NCBI RefSeq assembly: GCF_013204795.1
Contig: NZ_JABMKW010000016.1
Coordinates: 682,001 to 746,000 of the forward strand
DNA: 64,000 nt
Direction of reading: 5' to 3'
From: Pedobacter panaciterrae
GTDB taxonomy: Bacteria; Bacteroidota; Bacteroidia; Sphingobacteriales; Sphingobacteriaceae
Shown here: positions 1-9,726 of the stretch, in pieces
Layout: each line of letters opens with the position of its first letter
Position numbering within the stretch: the stretch's first letter is position 1
The notes under the pieces: model-generated
Told to the model about the DNA's origin: nothing
The model's input: only the letters and a program-made list of their open reading frames with translations
Databases searched by the model: none
Translations under genes and position numbers: made by a program

Positions 1-593
1 ACAGCAGGGTTATCAGGCGTGCCTTTTTCAAGCATACCGAAAACTTCGGGTATCATTGAGAACTCTCTTTGCAGCATGGTAGTGATCTCATAACGCTCCG
101 TCATGATATCATACAACAACAGCTGCTTTTCTGCTGCCGTTTTAAATGCACCTTTCAAAACCTCAAAACTAGCTCCATCAATGGCCATTGGCTTATCAGC
201 CAGCACATTCAATCCGGCTTCAACCGATCTTTTTATGTAGTTTGTTTTCTTCTGGTTATTTCCCGCCAATACCACTACATTCCCTTTCTTTTCGGCAATC
301 ATTTTATCCAGGTAATCATCGCCCAGATAAACTTTTTCATCCCATGTGGTTGGATTGTCCGGACGCTTATTGTAGGCTTCAATTTTTGATAAATGCAACT
401 CCACATCGGTTCCCTTAGGCGCATACACATGCACGGTAGAATCTACCCCGCGATACATTGATTTTTGCACTAGCGCAGCATGAAAATGTCCGGGATCAAG
501 GGTGATCAGCTTTACAGCATTATCTTCCTGTTTCTTAGGCTGACTGCATCCTGCCAGCACAATTAATGGGATCATTATTAGTTTGCTTTTCAT
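1..593 (-). CDS. Gfo/Idh/MocA-like exported lipoprotein (C-terminus beyond window)
   Basis: The reading frame starts at the ATG at 593 and stays open to the left edge, so about 197 N-terminal residues are seen. It begins with a lipoprotein signal ending in the lipobox LAGC (Cys16), so the product is probably anchored in the periplasm or outer membrane. The body resembles the Gfo/Idh/MocA oxidoreductase fold: a DKPMAI motif stands where EKP is normal. The usual GxGxxG nucleotide loop is replaced by LDPGHFHAALV, a feature I associate with the Bacteroidota family that carries an 'oxidoreductase C-terminal' domain. Its ATG lies 3 nt after the stop of the upstream oxidoreductase gene, so it is the last visible gene of the susC operon. 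Substrate and cofactor are unknown. Confidence 0.8.
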   Translation of the reverse strand, partial: MKSKLIMIPLIVLAGCSQPKKQEDNAVKLITLDPGHFHAALVQKSMYRGVDSTVHVYAPKGTDVELHLSKIEAYNKRPDNPTTWDEKVYLGDDYLDKMIAEKKGNVVVLAGNNQKKTNYIKRSVEAGLNVLADKPMAIDGASFEVLKGAFKTAAEKQLLLYDIMTERYEITTMLQREFSMIPEVFGMLEKGTPDNPA

Positions 594-596
594 AGT

Positions 597-2033
597 TTAA
601 CTCTTTTTATCGAGAATATAGTTGGTACCATAAGGATAACGCTGTGGTCTCGATAATAATTTATTGGCTTCTGCATTATCTTTAAAAACTTCTTTCTTCG
701 GATCCCAATATAGCTTTTTTGGAGATCTCATTGCAGCATGAGCTACTAAACATGCACTGCAAGAGCGATGTGCTACTTCAGCAGGGCTAATTGTTGGCTT
801 TCCGCTTTCAATACAATCCAGCCAGTTGCCGTGTTGTTCAGGACTTTCGTACAGATGAATTTCATTGGCCTCTATTTTAGAGGTAAGAATAGCCGGATCG
901 CTTGCATAAAATGCTTTATTATCTTTACCACCCGACCCAGGGTCTGTACTCGTAACCCCTACGTTTCCTCTTGATACAAAGATCCAACCGTTACTGCCTT
1001 CAAACCTTACCCCATTAGGATTTTTACTATTCATCACCATGTTTACACCATTTGCATACTTGGCATGAACCTCATAATCGCCATGTACATTCCACAAACC
1101 ATTTTTAGGAAATTCGGCACGCGCCTCAATTTCAATAGGACCAGTATGCTCAGTATTCATTCCCCAGTGGGCAATATCAATGTGATGTACGCCCCACCCG
1201 GTAATCATCCCGGCACCAAACTGTTCTAATCTTAACCATCCACCCCTCGATTCCGGATCTGTTTGTGAATGTACGCGATCCTGGGTATAGTAAATGTAAG
1301 GTGTTGAGCCAAGCCACATATCATAATTGAAATTTGCAGGAATTGGCATCTCTGTAGCAACCCCACCCGCAGGATCTGAAGGCAAACCAACCTGTACACT
1401 TTGAAGTTTTCCTATCCTTCCATTTCTTACCAGTTCACATGCTCTTTTAAATTGAGGCCAGGGGTTAACTGAACGCTGCTGACTACCTAACTGAAAAGTA
1501 ACTCCAGATTTTCTGACCATATCACTCATCATCCTACCCTCTTCAATAGTTAACGAAGTTGGTTTTTGAAGATAAATGTGTTTGCCTGCAAGCGCTGCTT
1601 CAATTGCTGGCTGGGCATGCCAATGATCAGGGGTACTGATCATCACCGCATCAATATCTTTATTGGCCAGCAGGTCATGATAATCATCATAAGTTTTAAT
1701 ATCTATATAATTGGAATTACCTGTTTTTTTGGTATACCAGCCCTCTACCAGCTGTTTTCCACTTTTCAGTCTGTTACCGTCTAAATCTGCAATGGCCACA
1801 ATACGGGCTTTATCATATTTAAAAGTTTCGGCAAGGTCATGTGTGCGGGCAATTCGGCCGCAGCCGATCTGGCCTATATTAATTTTATTGCTGGGTGCGT
1901 TTTTACTAAACACAGAAGCAGGAACTATAGTAGGAAAGCCAGTCATGGCAACAGAAGTAACAACAGCACTCTTAACAGCCGTTTTCATGAAATCTCTTCT
2001 GCTATATGGAAGTTTTTCATTTTCGCTCATCAT
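597..2033 (-). CDS. Tat-exported Gfo/Idh/MocA family oxidoreductase
   Basis: This 478-residue protein has a twin-arginine signal (SRRDFMK at residues 11-17 followed by a hydrophobic stretch), so it is probably exported folded with its nucleotide bound, as is known for glucose-fructose oxidoreductase. A Rossmann loop GQIGCGRIA lies near residues 54-62, STPDHWHA near 133-140, and QKP (156-158) replaces the common EKP. HHIDIAHWG downstream supplies candidate active-site histidines. Family members oxidise or reduce sugars and cyclitols with NAD(P). It lies 30 nt after the ThuA-like gene, in the same direction, inside the SusCD operon. A start at either of the two adjacent ATG codons is possible. 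The substrate is not readable from sequence; a 3-keto-sugar step is an inference. Confidence 0.88.
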   Translation of the reverse strand: MMSENEKLPYSRRDFMKTAVKSAVVTSVAMTGFPTIVPASVFSKNAPSNKINIGQIGCGRIARTHDLAETFKYDKARIVAIADLDGNRLKSGKQLVEGWYTKKTGNSNYIDIKTYDDYHDLLANKDIDAVMISTPDHWHAQPAIEAALAGKHIYLQKPTSLTIEEGRMMSDMVRKSGVTFQLGSQQRSVNPWPQFKRACELVRNGRIGKLQSVQVGLPSDPAGGVATEMPIPANFNYDMWLGSTPYIYYTQDRVHSQTDPESRGGWLRLEQFGAGMITGWGVHHIDIAHWGMNTEHTGPIEIEARAEFPKNGLWNVHGDYEVHAKYANGVNMVMNSKNPNGVRFEGSNGWIFVSRGNVGVTSTDPGSGGKDNKAFYASDPAILTSKIEANEIHLYESPEQHGNWLDCIESGKPTISPAEVAHRSCSACLVAHAAMRSPKKLYWDPKKEVFKDNAEANKLLSRPQRYPYGTNYILDKKS

Positions 2034-2063
2034 ATCATCTAGGTTTATTAGGTTAATATTTGG

Positions 2064-2930
2064 TTAGTAGCGCAGCGGTGTATTTCGTGAATCTGCGTAT
2101 GCTTTACTGTAATCTATTTTTTTATACTGGCCGGCAACATAGTTAATGCCCTGAAGGATGTGTTTGATAAAAACCGGGTCTTCATAGTTTTCTTTATCGT
2201 GTCCAAGAGCGGTAATCCAAACATTTCCTCCGTCAAATTGCTGGTACCATACTGCAGGATATAACTCCGAAAAAGGAGCAGAAAATGTTTTTATTTTCTC
2301 CGCATCTGCCGGATCAGATGAATTTAAAGAGGTAACATCATGTGCCATGATTACTTTAATGCCAGGATACAGTTCTTTGGCAAAATAACATTCATCTTTT
2401 CTTTCCCAAACTTTTGGCAAGCCTGCAACAGAGGGATGCGAAGGGTCAATTACTTTTACAGTAAACTTTTGGTTTCTTGCATGCCAGGCAAACGTGCCTC
2501 CCAGCATTTGCTTAAACCATTGCCAGTTTCGTTCTGTACCGGTTACAGAGTGTAAGCCAACAAATCCGCCTCCGGCTTCTATATATCTTCTAAAGGCTAA
2601 CCTTTGTCCATCGGTATCAAACACATCATTATTAGTGCTTGGAAAAATCAGCAAGGTATACTGCTTTAAATTTGCCTCTGTAAAAACCGAAGGATCATCA
2701 GATACATCGGTGTCAAATCCATTCTCCTGGCCCAATTTCTGAATGCATTTTACCGCATTAGGAATATTGTCATGAACATACCCCTTCCCGTTTTTGGTGT
2801 ACACCAGTACTTTTACTTTTTTCAGAAAGGTGTTTTTTTCAGCAGCCATTGCAAATGGGATGCACAATATCCATAAGGCAGAAAGCAGGATACTCGCTTT
2901 GAATTTAAATCTTAAAATTGATACGCTCAT
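2064..2930 (-). CDS. ThuA-like domain protein, exported
   Basis: This 288-residue protein has an N-terminal signal peptide (hydrophobic residues about 11-28, ending near AMAAEK). The body is a ThuA-like glutamine-amidotransferase-type domain: KVLVYTKNGKGYVHD near the start, then FRRYIEAGGGFVGLHS and the late segment NVWITALGHD, all typical of the trehalose-utilisation ThuA family. In rhizobia ThuA works with the oxidoreductase ThuB on 3-keto derivatives of trehalose and related disaccharides. Here the next gene is a Gfo/Idh/MocA oxidoreductase, the same pairing. Its ATG shares one base with the stop of the upstream DUF6807 gene (TAATG), which suggests translational coupling. Function is inferred from family and context. 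Confidence 0.85.
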   Translation of the reverse strand: MSVSILRFKFKASILLSALWILCIPFAMAAEKNTFLKKVKVLVYTKNGKGYVHDNIPNAVKCIQKLGQENGFDTDVSDDPSVFTEANLKQYTLLIFPSTNNDVFDTDGQRLAFRRYIEAGGGFVGLHSVTGTERNWQWFKQMLGGTFAWHARNQKFTVKVIDPSHPSVAGLPKVWERKDECYFAKELYPGIKVIMAHDVTSLNSSDPADAEKIKTFSAPFSELYPAVWYQQFDGGNVWITALGHDKENYEDPVFIKHILQGINYVAGQYKKIDYSKAYADSRNTPLRY

Positions 2931-4198
2931 TAGTTTGAATTAAGTTGGTTTAATTTTATTTTAACTACGGGAGGACTGGCAAAATCACCCCAGGCGGCTT
3001 CGGCACGCTCCTTAGAAGTATGGCCATTGTATACCAGGAACCTGTATTTTAGGATATAGGTTTTCCCCTTTTCCAATAACCAGTCTTTATCTTTTGTTGG
3101 CGAGAAATTGGCATACACATCTCCCCTTCCGTTCATGTTTTCAGGCCATATTCTTAATGGTTCCGGATAATTATAATTGGTAGGATAAGACATCATTACC
3201 GCACCGGCATAGTCATCATCTATCTTTCCCTGCAAAATCACCCACCGCGCTTTTGTGCCATCCGCATCTTTTCTTGTTTTTCCTTCGGATGTCAAGGTTT
3301 CGCTATTTTCTTTATTCCATTTTTCGGTAGCCCGCCAACCCAAGCCGCCATAACGGTATTCTTTAAGTAATACCTGTTCATCAGTAGCGCAATTGAGCTG
3401 AATAGTGATATCAGCAATATAATAATCCTGACCTTTTTGAGGTTGGAAGATCCTTACCGACTGAAGCTCGTTGAGTGCTACCTTTTCAGTTCCGTCTTTT
3501 TTAAAAACCACATGATCGTGCAGTGTCTGATATTCTGCATATACCGGACCTGCGTTTACAGCAACAAAATCTACAAACCTTACCGTTCCTTTAAGGTCTT
3601 TAAGGTTCCAGAAGTCTACAGTATCACCTTCAAAAACCACATGAGTCCATGGGTTCCACAATCCATAATGATGGTAATGATCGGGAGCCTGTATCCGTGT
3701 TAATTCTTGTCCGTGCGGAGACCATAACGGATGTATGAAACCGCTTCTTTTAAAGGCCGTATCTATTCCCTTTGGTGGATAAACCGTTTTGTAATTGTAG
3801 CGGAGTAAGTTTTTATTCCCGTTACTTATTGTTAACTCCCCGTTTTCACGGATAGCCCTTATGTGATCTGCAGGCTTAAGCGGTTTTCCTTTTTCCAGGG
3901 CAAATATGCTTGTGGCCAAAGAAGGTTTTACCAGCCAATGCAAAACCCGTTTTCCGTTGTTTTCTATCTGATACGCTACAGGAGTTTGTTTGTTTCCTTT
4001 TACCTCTATTAACCTGATAACGCTATCAGGCAAAGCAGTTATTGCATCCAGATCTACCTGAACATGGATCTCTTTATCTGGCGTTCTTTTCTTCAGGTCT
4101 ACCTCCAGGGTAGCAATTCTTTGGGCATACAAGGGTGTTAGCATTGCTGAAAAGGCAATAAAAGATATGCAGGTTAGCCTCAGGGAATTTAACATCAT
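2930..4198 (-). CDS. DUF6807 (PmoA-like) exported protein
   Basis: This 422-residue protein has a signal peptide (hydrophobic residues about 8-24, then YAQR). The central stretch, with FIHPLWSPHGQELTR, HYHHYGLWNPWTHV and VDFWNL, is the signature of the family annotated as DUF6807 or 'PmoA family'. That name comes from a methane-monooxygenase label but does not imply that activity. In Bacteroidota and Planctomycetota these proteins often sit beside Gfo/Idh/MocA oxidoreductases and ThuA-like proteins, as here. The histidine cluster (HYHHYG) could bind metal or sugar, which is inference. It lies 58 nt after susD and overlaps the ThuA-like gene by one base. No catalytic activity is assigned. Confidence 0.82.
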   Translation of the reverse strand: MMLNSLRLTCISFIAFSAMLTPLYAQRIATLEVDLKKRTPDKEIHVQVDLDAITALPDSVIRLIEVKGNKQTPVAYQIENNGKRVLHWLVKPSLATSIFALEKGKPLKPADHIRAIRENGELTISNGNKNLLRYNYKTVYPPKGIDTAFKRSGFIHPLWSPHGQELTRIQAPDHYHHYGLWNPWTHVVFEGDTVDFWNLKDLKGTVRFVDFVAVNAGPVYAEYQTLHDHVVFKKDGTEKVALNELQSVRIFQPQKGQDYYIADITIQLNCATDEQVLLKEYRYGGLGWRATEKWNKENSETLTSEGKTRKDADGTKARWVILQGKIDDDYAGAVMMSYPTNYNYPEPLRIWPENMNGRGDVYANFSPTKDKDWLLEKGKTYILKYRFLVYNGHTSKERAEAAWGDFASPPVVKIKLNQLNSN

Positions 4199-4256
4199 TA
4201 TTTCTTTAATCGTATTTTAAAAATATGGTTTTTAGACAGTAAGTTCACTTTAGCCT

Positions 4257-6077
4257 TTATTCTATTTTATCAATCGGTGGTACATTACCTTCTGAGCCAG
4301 AATATCCTTTGTTTTGATTTATGTGACCGGATACATTTGCTCTGATCGCACTTTGAGGTACCGGCCACAATACATGATATGGGCTCATGGTATATTGATC
4401 TCCATGATTTGTTTTAACACCATTTTTATAGAACACATTTTTTTCTTTTACCCTATCATAAAAGAAATTGTTTTCCGAGAAATTGGTTAAAGAATATGCT
4501 TTACCATTATAGGCGGTTTTACCGGTAAGTGCAAAAATGTAAGCAATTCTGGTCAGCTCACATTTTCTTGGCTCTTCGTAATAAAGTTCACGGGCTCTTT
4601 CATCCAGTATAGTGCCGATGTTGATAGAAGCAGGTGTATAGGGTGCTGCGTTTGCACGTGCCCTAACCTTATTAATATCTGCAGCTGCACTGGCCAGATC
4701 GTCTTTCCAATAATAGGCCTCGGCGCGAAGCAAATAGGTTTCTGCTATCCGGAACACGTACCAGTCTGTATGACCACCTTGCATTGGCGCATTTTCAAAA
4801 TCAGGTATAAATATCTTATACTGAGGCCATCCAAAATAACTCCTTATGGTATCAGTAACAATAAGTCCGCCTGCAGCATTTCGCAATTGTATCGGTTTAT
4901 TGTAGTATGTAGGGTCGCTCTTCTTTAATGCGGGCTCATTATAAACAAGGTCTTCCATGTTCATCCAATTGCCTTTTATATGCCTTAAGTCATTAGGATC
5001 GTCCCAGATCGCTTGTGTGCTGTAAGATGTTCCGCGACAGCGGCCTATTCCTCTTCCATAAAGATTAGACTGTGTGATCTCCAGATTAATTCCATCGTTA
5101 GTACCTTTTTTTCCATTTGGCGTATTGATGTTTGAACCCCAGTTCGGTACTGCCTGACGCATAATTTTCATCCCCCCATCATAACCCCCATCCATCTGCC
5201 TGTCAATCACCATAAATATCCCTTCCCTGTTCTCACCCAACGACTTGTTCTCCGGTCTGTGAAGGTCCCATATCAGGTTTCTTGTTTCATCTGCTCTTGT
5301 AGCGCCGAACCGGTTGGTCATTAGTGCATACGGACTTCCATTTATTACCGCATTTGCAGAGGCTATGGCGTCGTCAAATTTTCCGAGCGCTAAATTCACC
5401 TTGGTAAGCAAATGATTTACCGCTCCTTTGGTTACCTCACCTTTATTCACATTATCAGTTACCCATTGTGCTGCAAATTCCAGGTCTGTTTTCATCTTCT
5501 GAAGAATGACCTCGCGCTTAGTGGTATAAAAATCTACCCTTGGTGTAGTTACCTCATTTAATAACAAAGGCACGTCTCCAAATTGATTTACCAAACGGTA
5601 ATAACGGAATGCTCTGTGAAAATAGGCCGACCCCAGTATCGAGTTACGCTCCGCTTCATCTTTAAAATTGGCAGCATCAATACGGCTAATCACCGTATTT
5701 GCATATTTGATACCCTTATATCCCTCGTCCCAATAATATCCAATCCTGTTAAAGTCAACCGAATTTAGATTCGCATCAGGAGTAATCAACAGATTTAAAT
5801 CCTGAGCAGGACCAGATTTATCTGTTGTACCATCAACTGCTATCTCAGAGAATATTTGCTCGGTAATCCACGGCGCACCATCACCAAAGTATTCATTCCG
5901 CAAATTTCTTGCACAAGCCACTAATGTAGCCCTCAAAACTGCAGGGTCTTTATAATCTTCATCTGTGTAAAAGGAAAGCGGCTCGGGTTCTAAAAAGCTT
6001 TTTTTACAGCCAATTCCGGTCAGTATAGTGATAACTAAACAGACAGGTAATATTTTATATAGATTTTTCATGATCAT
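4257..6077 (-). CDS. SusD/RagB-family outer-membrane nutrient-binding lipoprotein
   Basis: This 606-residue protein begins with a lipoprotein signal whose lipobox is TGIGC (Cys24), followed by KKSFLEPEP, typical of SusD proteins just after the lipid anchor. The N-terminal helical segment ([26 protein letters not shown] near residue 150) is the TPR-like SusD core, and the C-terminal part contains [16 protein letters not shown] and the [12 protein letters not shown] helix found in the family. Such proteins cap the SusC transporter on the cell surface and bind a glycan or other ligand. The gene starts 14 nt after susC. Ligand identity cannot be read from sequence. The initiator may be the first or third residue, both methionine. 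Confidence 0.93.
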   Translation of the reverse strand: MIMKNLYKILPVCLVITILTGIGCKKSFLEPEPLSFYTDEDYKDPAVLRATLVACARNLRNEYFGDGAPWITEQIFSEIAVDGTTDKSGPAQDLNLLITPDANLNSVDFNRIGYYWDEGYKGIKYANTVISRIDAANFKDEAERNSILGSAYFHRAFRYYRLVNQFGDVPLLLNEVTTPRVDFYTTKREVILQKMKTDLEFAAQWVTDNVNKGEVTKGAVNHLLTKVNLALGKFDDAIASANAVINGSPYALMTNRFGATRADETRNLIWDLHRPENKSLGENREGIFMVIDRQMDGGYDGGMKIMRQAVPNWGSNINTPNGKKGTNDGINLEITQSNLYGRGIGRCRGTSYSTQAIWDDPNDLRHIKGNWMNMEDLVYNEPALKKSDPTYYNKPIQLRNAAGGLIVTDTIRSYFGWPQYKIFIPDFENAPMQGGHTDWYVFRIAETYLLRAEAYYWKDDLASAAADINKVRARANAAPYTPASINIGTILDERARELYYEEPRKCELTRIAYIFALTGKTAYNGKAYSLTNFSENNFFYDRVKEKNVFYKNGVKTNHGDQYTMSPYHVLWPVPQSAIRANVSGHINQNKGYSGSEGNVPPIDKIE

Positions 6078-6091
6078 CGATTTGATTTATA

Positions 6092-9000
6092 CTACAAGGT
6101 TACATTTAGACCTAATGTCACATACCGGGGCGTTGGGTTTTTATTCTGTGGATCCCAATAATCCCAGTCGGGTGCATAAATTGCTGCATTTTGAACAGTA
6201 GTAAAGATCCTTACACTATTCAACCTTCCTTTTTCAACCAGTTTCTTTGGCAAAGTGTATGCTAACGAGACATTATCTATTCTGATAAATGATGTTTTAC
6301 GGTATACATTATAGTTTGCACTGCCATTGCTTGAGTACAATCTTGCATAATCATTGATTGGATTTTCTGCAGTCCAATAAGGCACTTTGTACGAATTCTG
6401 TCTATCCTGAAAACCGGAATTATTCTTAGCCTCATTAAAATCTGTCATGGCTCCCCAGTTGGAATACATAGAGAAAGAAAAATCAAACTGCTTAAAAAAC
6501 GTAAATTCATTTCTCATTGAAGTGGTAAATTTAGGATTTCTGGACCCCAGGAATTGTTTATCTGCATCAGTGAATTTAAAATCACCATTTACATCCTGCA
6601 GTTTAAAATCTCCCGGTTTCACGCCGTATTTAGCGGCTTCCGCAGCTTCGTTTTGCTGCCACACACCTAAAACTTTTAAGTCCCAAATGGCATTTACATC
6701 CTTGCCTATAAACCAACCATTTCCAGGATCATTGTTTTCAACTTTACCTATTACCTTTCCTTCCTTGTCCAACTGATTTACCTCGCCGAATAAATGAACA
6801 ATCTTGTTCCGGTTCAAAGAAAAGTTAACAGAGGTTTTCCAGCTGAAGTTCTCTCTTTTAAAATTGTTGCTGTTTAAGGCGATTTCTACACCTGTATTGG
6901 TCACATTACCAAGGTTGGATGCTATATTAAAGAAACCAGTTACACTTGGCAAGGCTCTTAACAAGAGTAAATTGCTTGTATTTTTCTTGTAAACCTCTAC
7001 CGATCCGTCTATTATATTATTCAGGATTGAAAAGTCCAGACCTCCATTAAATGACGATGTAGATTCCCATTTAAGATCTCTGTTTATCATTCTATCTACA
7101 TACAATTGCGCGATAGGAAAAACTGTCCCTGATGGAGAAACATATAGATATTTACCTGTATTAAGATTTGAAAGCGCTAAATACCCGTCAATATCCCTGT
7201 TCCCTACCGATCCATAAGACAGTCGAAGTTTTGCATAATTAAGCCAGCTTACAGACTTCATAAAACCTTCGTCGCTGAACACCCAACCCAGTGCTAATGA
7301 AGGGAAAGTTGCCCTCGGATTTCGCTGCCCGAAAGCAGAATACCCATCGCGACGAATGGTAGCTGTTAAAAGATATTTACTGTTAAGGGTGTAGTTTAAC
7401 CTGGCCATTAATGCGTCGCCTGTAGTTACCAAATCGTTACTGCTCACAATGGGTTTAATTCCTGAACCTATGTTGTGATAGCTTAATTTATCATTCGGAT
7501 CAAAGCCCTCATTTTCTATTCTCGAAGACGTTTGTTTTAATTTTTCTGCGTTCATCAAGAACGTAACATCGAATTGATGAATTTTATTAAACGTTTTATT
7601 CCATTTCAAAACGTTATCAATTTGCCAGTTAAAACGGGTAGTTTCTGTACGATCAGCATATCCTTTTCTGGCAACATAGTCTGGATGTAATGCAGAAAAG
7701 TGATTAAATTCCCTGGTCTGATCATAACTTGGCGTAACGTTTACGGAGTATGAAAAGCCAAATGGCAATTCGCCTTTTACATACATGGTCGAAAAGATGG
7801 TGTTATATTTCAGCATCCTTTCGCGGTACACATTATCCAGAAAAGGGTTACGGTTGTTACCTAAATCGTCATTTGGACTTGGTCGTAATGTAATTCCATC
7901 ATCCTTGTATTTAGATCCCAAAGGTGAAGCATTTCTAATCTGGCCAAAGTCAATAGGAACAGCACTCTCATCGCGACTGGCATATTGAAAGTTAACACCT
8001 ATTGTTGCGAATTTTGCAGCTTTACCTTCCAGATTAAGGCGTGCCCGGGCATTTTTATATTGATCACCAACAGTTAATCCTTCATTATTGGTATAGCCTA
8101 AAGAAAGGTAATAATTAACCTCCTCTTTTCTTCCGGAAATACCAAATGTATGATCCTGTCTAAATCCATTTCTGTAAATCAAATCTTCCCAATTGGTACT
8201 TTTACCTGCCTTATAATTTTCAATCTCTATCGGAAACATTTTCAACCTGGTTAACCAGGTATCTATCGGATCGGCAGTTATAGGCGTATTATCGTAAGCA
8301 TACCATTGCGCAAGAGTTACGTTAGATGGAAGCGTACGCGGATCATTAAAACGCGATGGTTGTGTACCAATCGTACCCGCATTTATGCTTTTTAATACGT
8401 CTGTACGCCAGTTAACGAAGCCATTGGCATCATAAACATGCTCCGTAACCTCGCGTGAGGCCATCCCGATTGTGGTATTTAAAGTAATTACAGGCTTGTC
8501 TGACTTGCCTCGTTTTGTAGTAATAATAACCACACCACTTGCAGCCTTTGCTCCATAAACTGCCGCCGAGCTGGCATCTTTTAATACATCAATTGTTTCG
8601 ATATCACTAGGATTAATATCACTTAACTGACCTGGATAAATTACCCCGTCAACAACAAGAAGGGGTGTTACACCAGCTATCAGCGAGGATTTTCCTCGCA
8701 CCTGAAGGTCGGAGTTGTTTCCACCTTTGGGTGAGGCTGAAAAAGCGACATTTAATCCCGGAACATTTCCCCGAAGCAGATCTTGTACGCTATTTGGATG
8801 TTGATTTTCAAGCTGTACAGCCTTAACCTGTGATATGGCACCCGTTAAGTCCTTTTTTGATCGTGTACCGTAACCCACCACCACTAATTCATTTAAATCA
8901 TTTGCGGCTTCTGCCAACACAACATTAACAGTTGTGCCCGTTACCGGAACTTCTTTAGAGATAAAGCCAAGTGAGCTAAAAACCAATATTCCGCCATTGT

Positions 9001-9310
9001 CTGGAATATCCTTAAGGACATAACGTCCCTCCGCGTTAGTTACAGTCCCATTTTTAGAACCTTTTAAACGAACACTCACACCTGCAACAGGGAGTTTCTT
9101 TTCGTCGGTAACTGTACCTGAAACCGTTTTGACGAGGACATTTTCATATTTGTTATTAAATCGATCGTCAAATTGCTGGTCAGGGGGAAGCTTTGTCCAT
9201 TCATTTATTGTTGCGTAAGACCATAGCGGACAACATATTGCTACTGCAAAAATTGAGCGTAAGAATCCTGTAACGCACATTTTATTGCCGTTTTGTATAT
9301 TTAGAAACAT
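6092..9310 (-). CDS. SusC/RagA-family TonB-linked outer-membrane transporter
   Basis: This protein has up to 1072 residues. A start at the second ATG (base 9280) fits better because MCVTGFLRSIFAVAICC then forms the signal peptide. A carboxypeptidase-regulatory-like domain spans about residues 62-133 (VSGTVTDEKKLPVAGVSV). The SusC hallmark ELVVVGYG follows at 141-148, then the plug with VLKDASSAAVYGAKAASGV and a large beta-barrel ending in YVTLGLNVTL. With the SusD partner it forms a TonB-driven importer. It is the first gene of the leftward operon, with a 120-150 nt leader and a promoter whose -33 element lies in an operator-like site. No N-terminal anti-sigma STN domain is present. Confidence 0.95.
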   Translation of the reverse strand: MFLNIQNGNKMCVTGFLRSIFAVAICCPLWSYATINEWTKLPPDQQFDDRFNNKYENVLVKTVSGTVTDEKKLPVAGVSVRLKGSKNGTVTNAEGRYVLKDIPDNGGILVFSSLGFISKEVPVTGTTVNVVLAEAANDLNELVVVGYGTRSKKDLTGAISQVKAVQLENQHPNSVQDLLRGNVPGLNVAFSASPKGGNNSDLQVRGKSSLIAGVTPLLVVDGVIYPGQLSDINPSDIETIDVLKDASSAAVYGAKAASGVVIITTKRGKSDKPVITLNTTIGMASREVTEHVYDANGFVNWRTDVLKSINAGTIGTQPSRFNDPRTLPSNVTLAQWYAYDNTPITADPIDTWLTRLKMFPIEIENYKAGKSTNWEDLIYRNGFRQDHTFGISGRKEEVNYYLSLGYTNNEGLTVGDQYKNARARLNLEGKAAKFATIGVNFQYASRDESAVPIDFGQIRNASPLGSKYKDDGITLRPSPNDDLGNNRNPFLDNVYRERMLKYNTIFSTMYVKGELPFGFSYSVNVTPSYDQTREFNHFSALHPDYVARKGYADRTETTRFNWQIDNVLKWNKTFNKIHQFDVTFLMNAEKLKQTSSRIENEGFDPNDKLSYHNIGSGIKPIVSSNDLVTTGDALMARLNYTLNSKYLLTATIRRDGYSAFGQRNPRATFPSLALGWVFSDEGFMKSVSWLNYAKLRLSYGSVGNRDIDGYLALSNLNTGKYLYVSPSGTVFPIAQLYVDRMINRDLKWESTSSFNGGLDFSILNNIIDGSVEVYKKNTSNLLLLRALPSVTGFFNIASNLGNVTNTGVEIALNSNNFKRENFSWKTSVNFSLNRNKIVHLFGEVNQLDKEGKVIGKVENNDPGNGWFIGKDVNAIWDLKVLGVWQQNEAAEAAKYGVKPGDFKLQDVNGDFKFTDADKQFLGSRNPKFTTSMRNEFTFFKQFDFSFSMYSNWGAMTDFNEAKNNSGFQDRQNSYKVPYWTAENPINDYARLYSSNGSANYNVYRKTSFIRIDNVSLAYTLPKKLVEKGRLNSVRIFTTVQNAAIYAPDWDYWDPQNKNPTPRYVTLGLNVTL

Positions 9311-9431
9311 AATATGTATTATTTATTAGGAAATGAATAATTTTAATTACACTGCGTGTATTCTAAAATTCAGGAGGTATCCCGGTTAAGTTTAGGTTTC
9401 ATATGGTTTAGTTTAAATTAGGTTAGTAAAT

Positions 9432-9461
9432 TAAAGTTAGGAATAATATTTAAAAATGCAA
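9432..9461 (-). promoter_or_regulatory. Probable susC promoter
   Basis: Read on the minus strand, TTG (9461-9459) is followed by 19 nt and then TAACTTTA (9439-9432), one mismatch from the Bacteroidota -7 consensus TAnnTTTG. The TTG lies inside the LacI-type operator half-site GGTTGCA, so bound repressor would block the -33 contact. Assignment is by pattern only. Confidence 0.55.
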
Positions 9462-9470
9462 CCGATAGCA
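9457..9470. promoter_or_regulatory. LacI-family operator-like site upstream of susC
   Basis: The sequence TGCAACCGATAGCA keeps the full left half of the consensus-like TGCAACCGGTTGCA found before the SDR gene and a weaker right half. It overlaps the -33 element of the susC promoter. The regulator encoded next door (9727-10755) is the obvious candidate ligand. Confidence 0.6.
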
Positions 9471-9545
9471 TAAATGTTTTTAAATTTGTCTATTCATACC
9501 TGGAAGGGATTAAGGAATGAATAAAACCACAAAAAGCATTCAAAG

Positions 9546-9722
9546 ATGATAAAAATGGACTTTTATACGGAAAAACACATCTTTCCAAGGCAACAAAGCA
9601 GACAAAACTATCAGCTGGGCAACTGCCTGGATCACATTTTTTCCGCAGAAAAAAGCAATAAATATGCATCCGGTTTCAATTTTAAATACAAAATCATTAC
9701 ATCAGGCTCCATAAAAATCTAA
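9546..9722 (+). CDS. Possible 58-residue reading frame ahead of lacI (doubtful)
   Basis: An ATG at 9546 opens 58 codons that end in TAA four bases before the lacI ATG. It begins MIKMDFYTEK and ends SGSIKI, has no recognisable domain or signal peptide, and runs through the second operator-like site. A 10-codon frame starting at 9517 ends with TGA overlapping this ATG. The tight spacing to lacI is suggestive, but a frame of this length can arise by chance in AT-rich DNA. I do not recognise a homologue. Confidence 0.18.
   Translation: MIKMDFYTEKHIFPRQQSRQNYQLGNCLDHIFSAEKSNKYASGFNFKYKIITSGSIKI
9665..9678. promoter_or_regulatory. Second LacI-type operator-like site, upstream of lacI
   Basis: TGCATCCGGTTTCA differs at two positions from the perfect site TGCAACCGGTTGCA at 10786-10799. 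It lies 49 nt before the lacI start and could mediate autoregulation or looping with the susC site about 208 bp away. It is weaker than the other two. Confidence 0.4.
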
Positions 9723-9726
9723 AGAA

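Larger units (their letters stand above)
9311..9726. other. Divergent control region between susC and lacI
   Basis: This 416-nt stretch separates susC from lacI. It holds the susC promoter and operator (9432-9470), a second operator-like site (9665-9678) and a doubtful 58-codon reading frame (9546-9722). The susC side of about 120 nt is an untranslated leader. I saw no tRNA, repeat or insertion element here. Confidence 0.6.
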
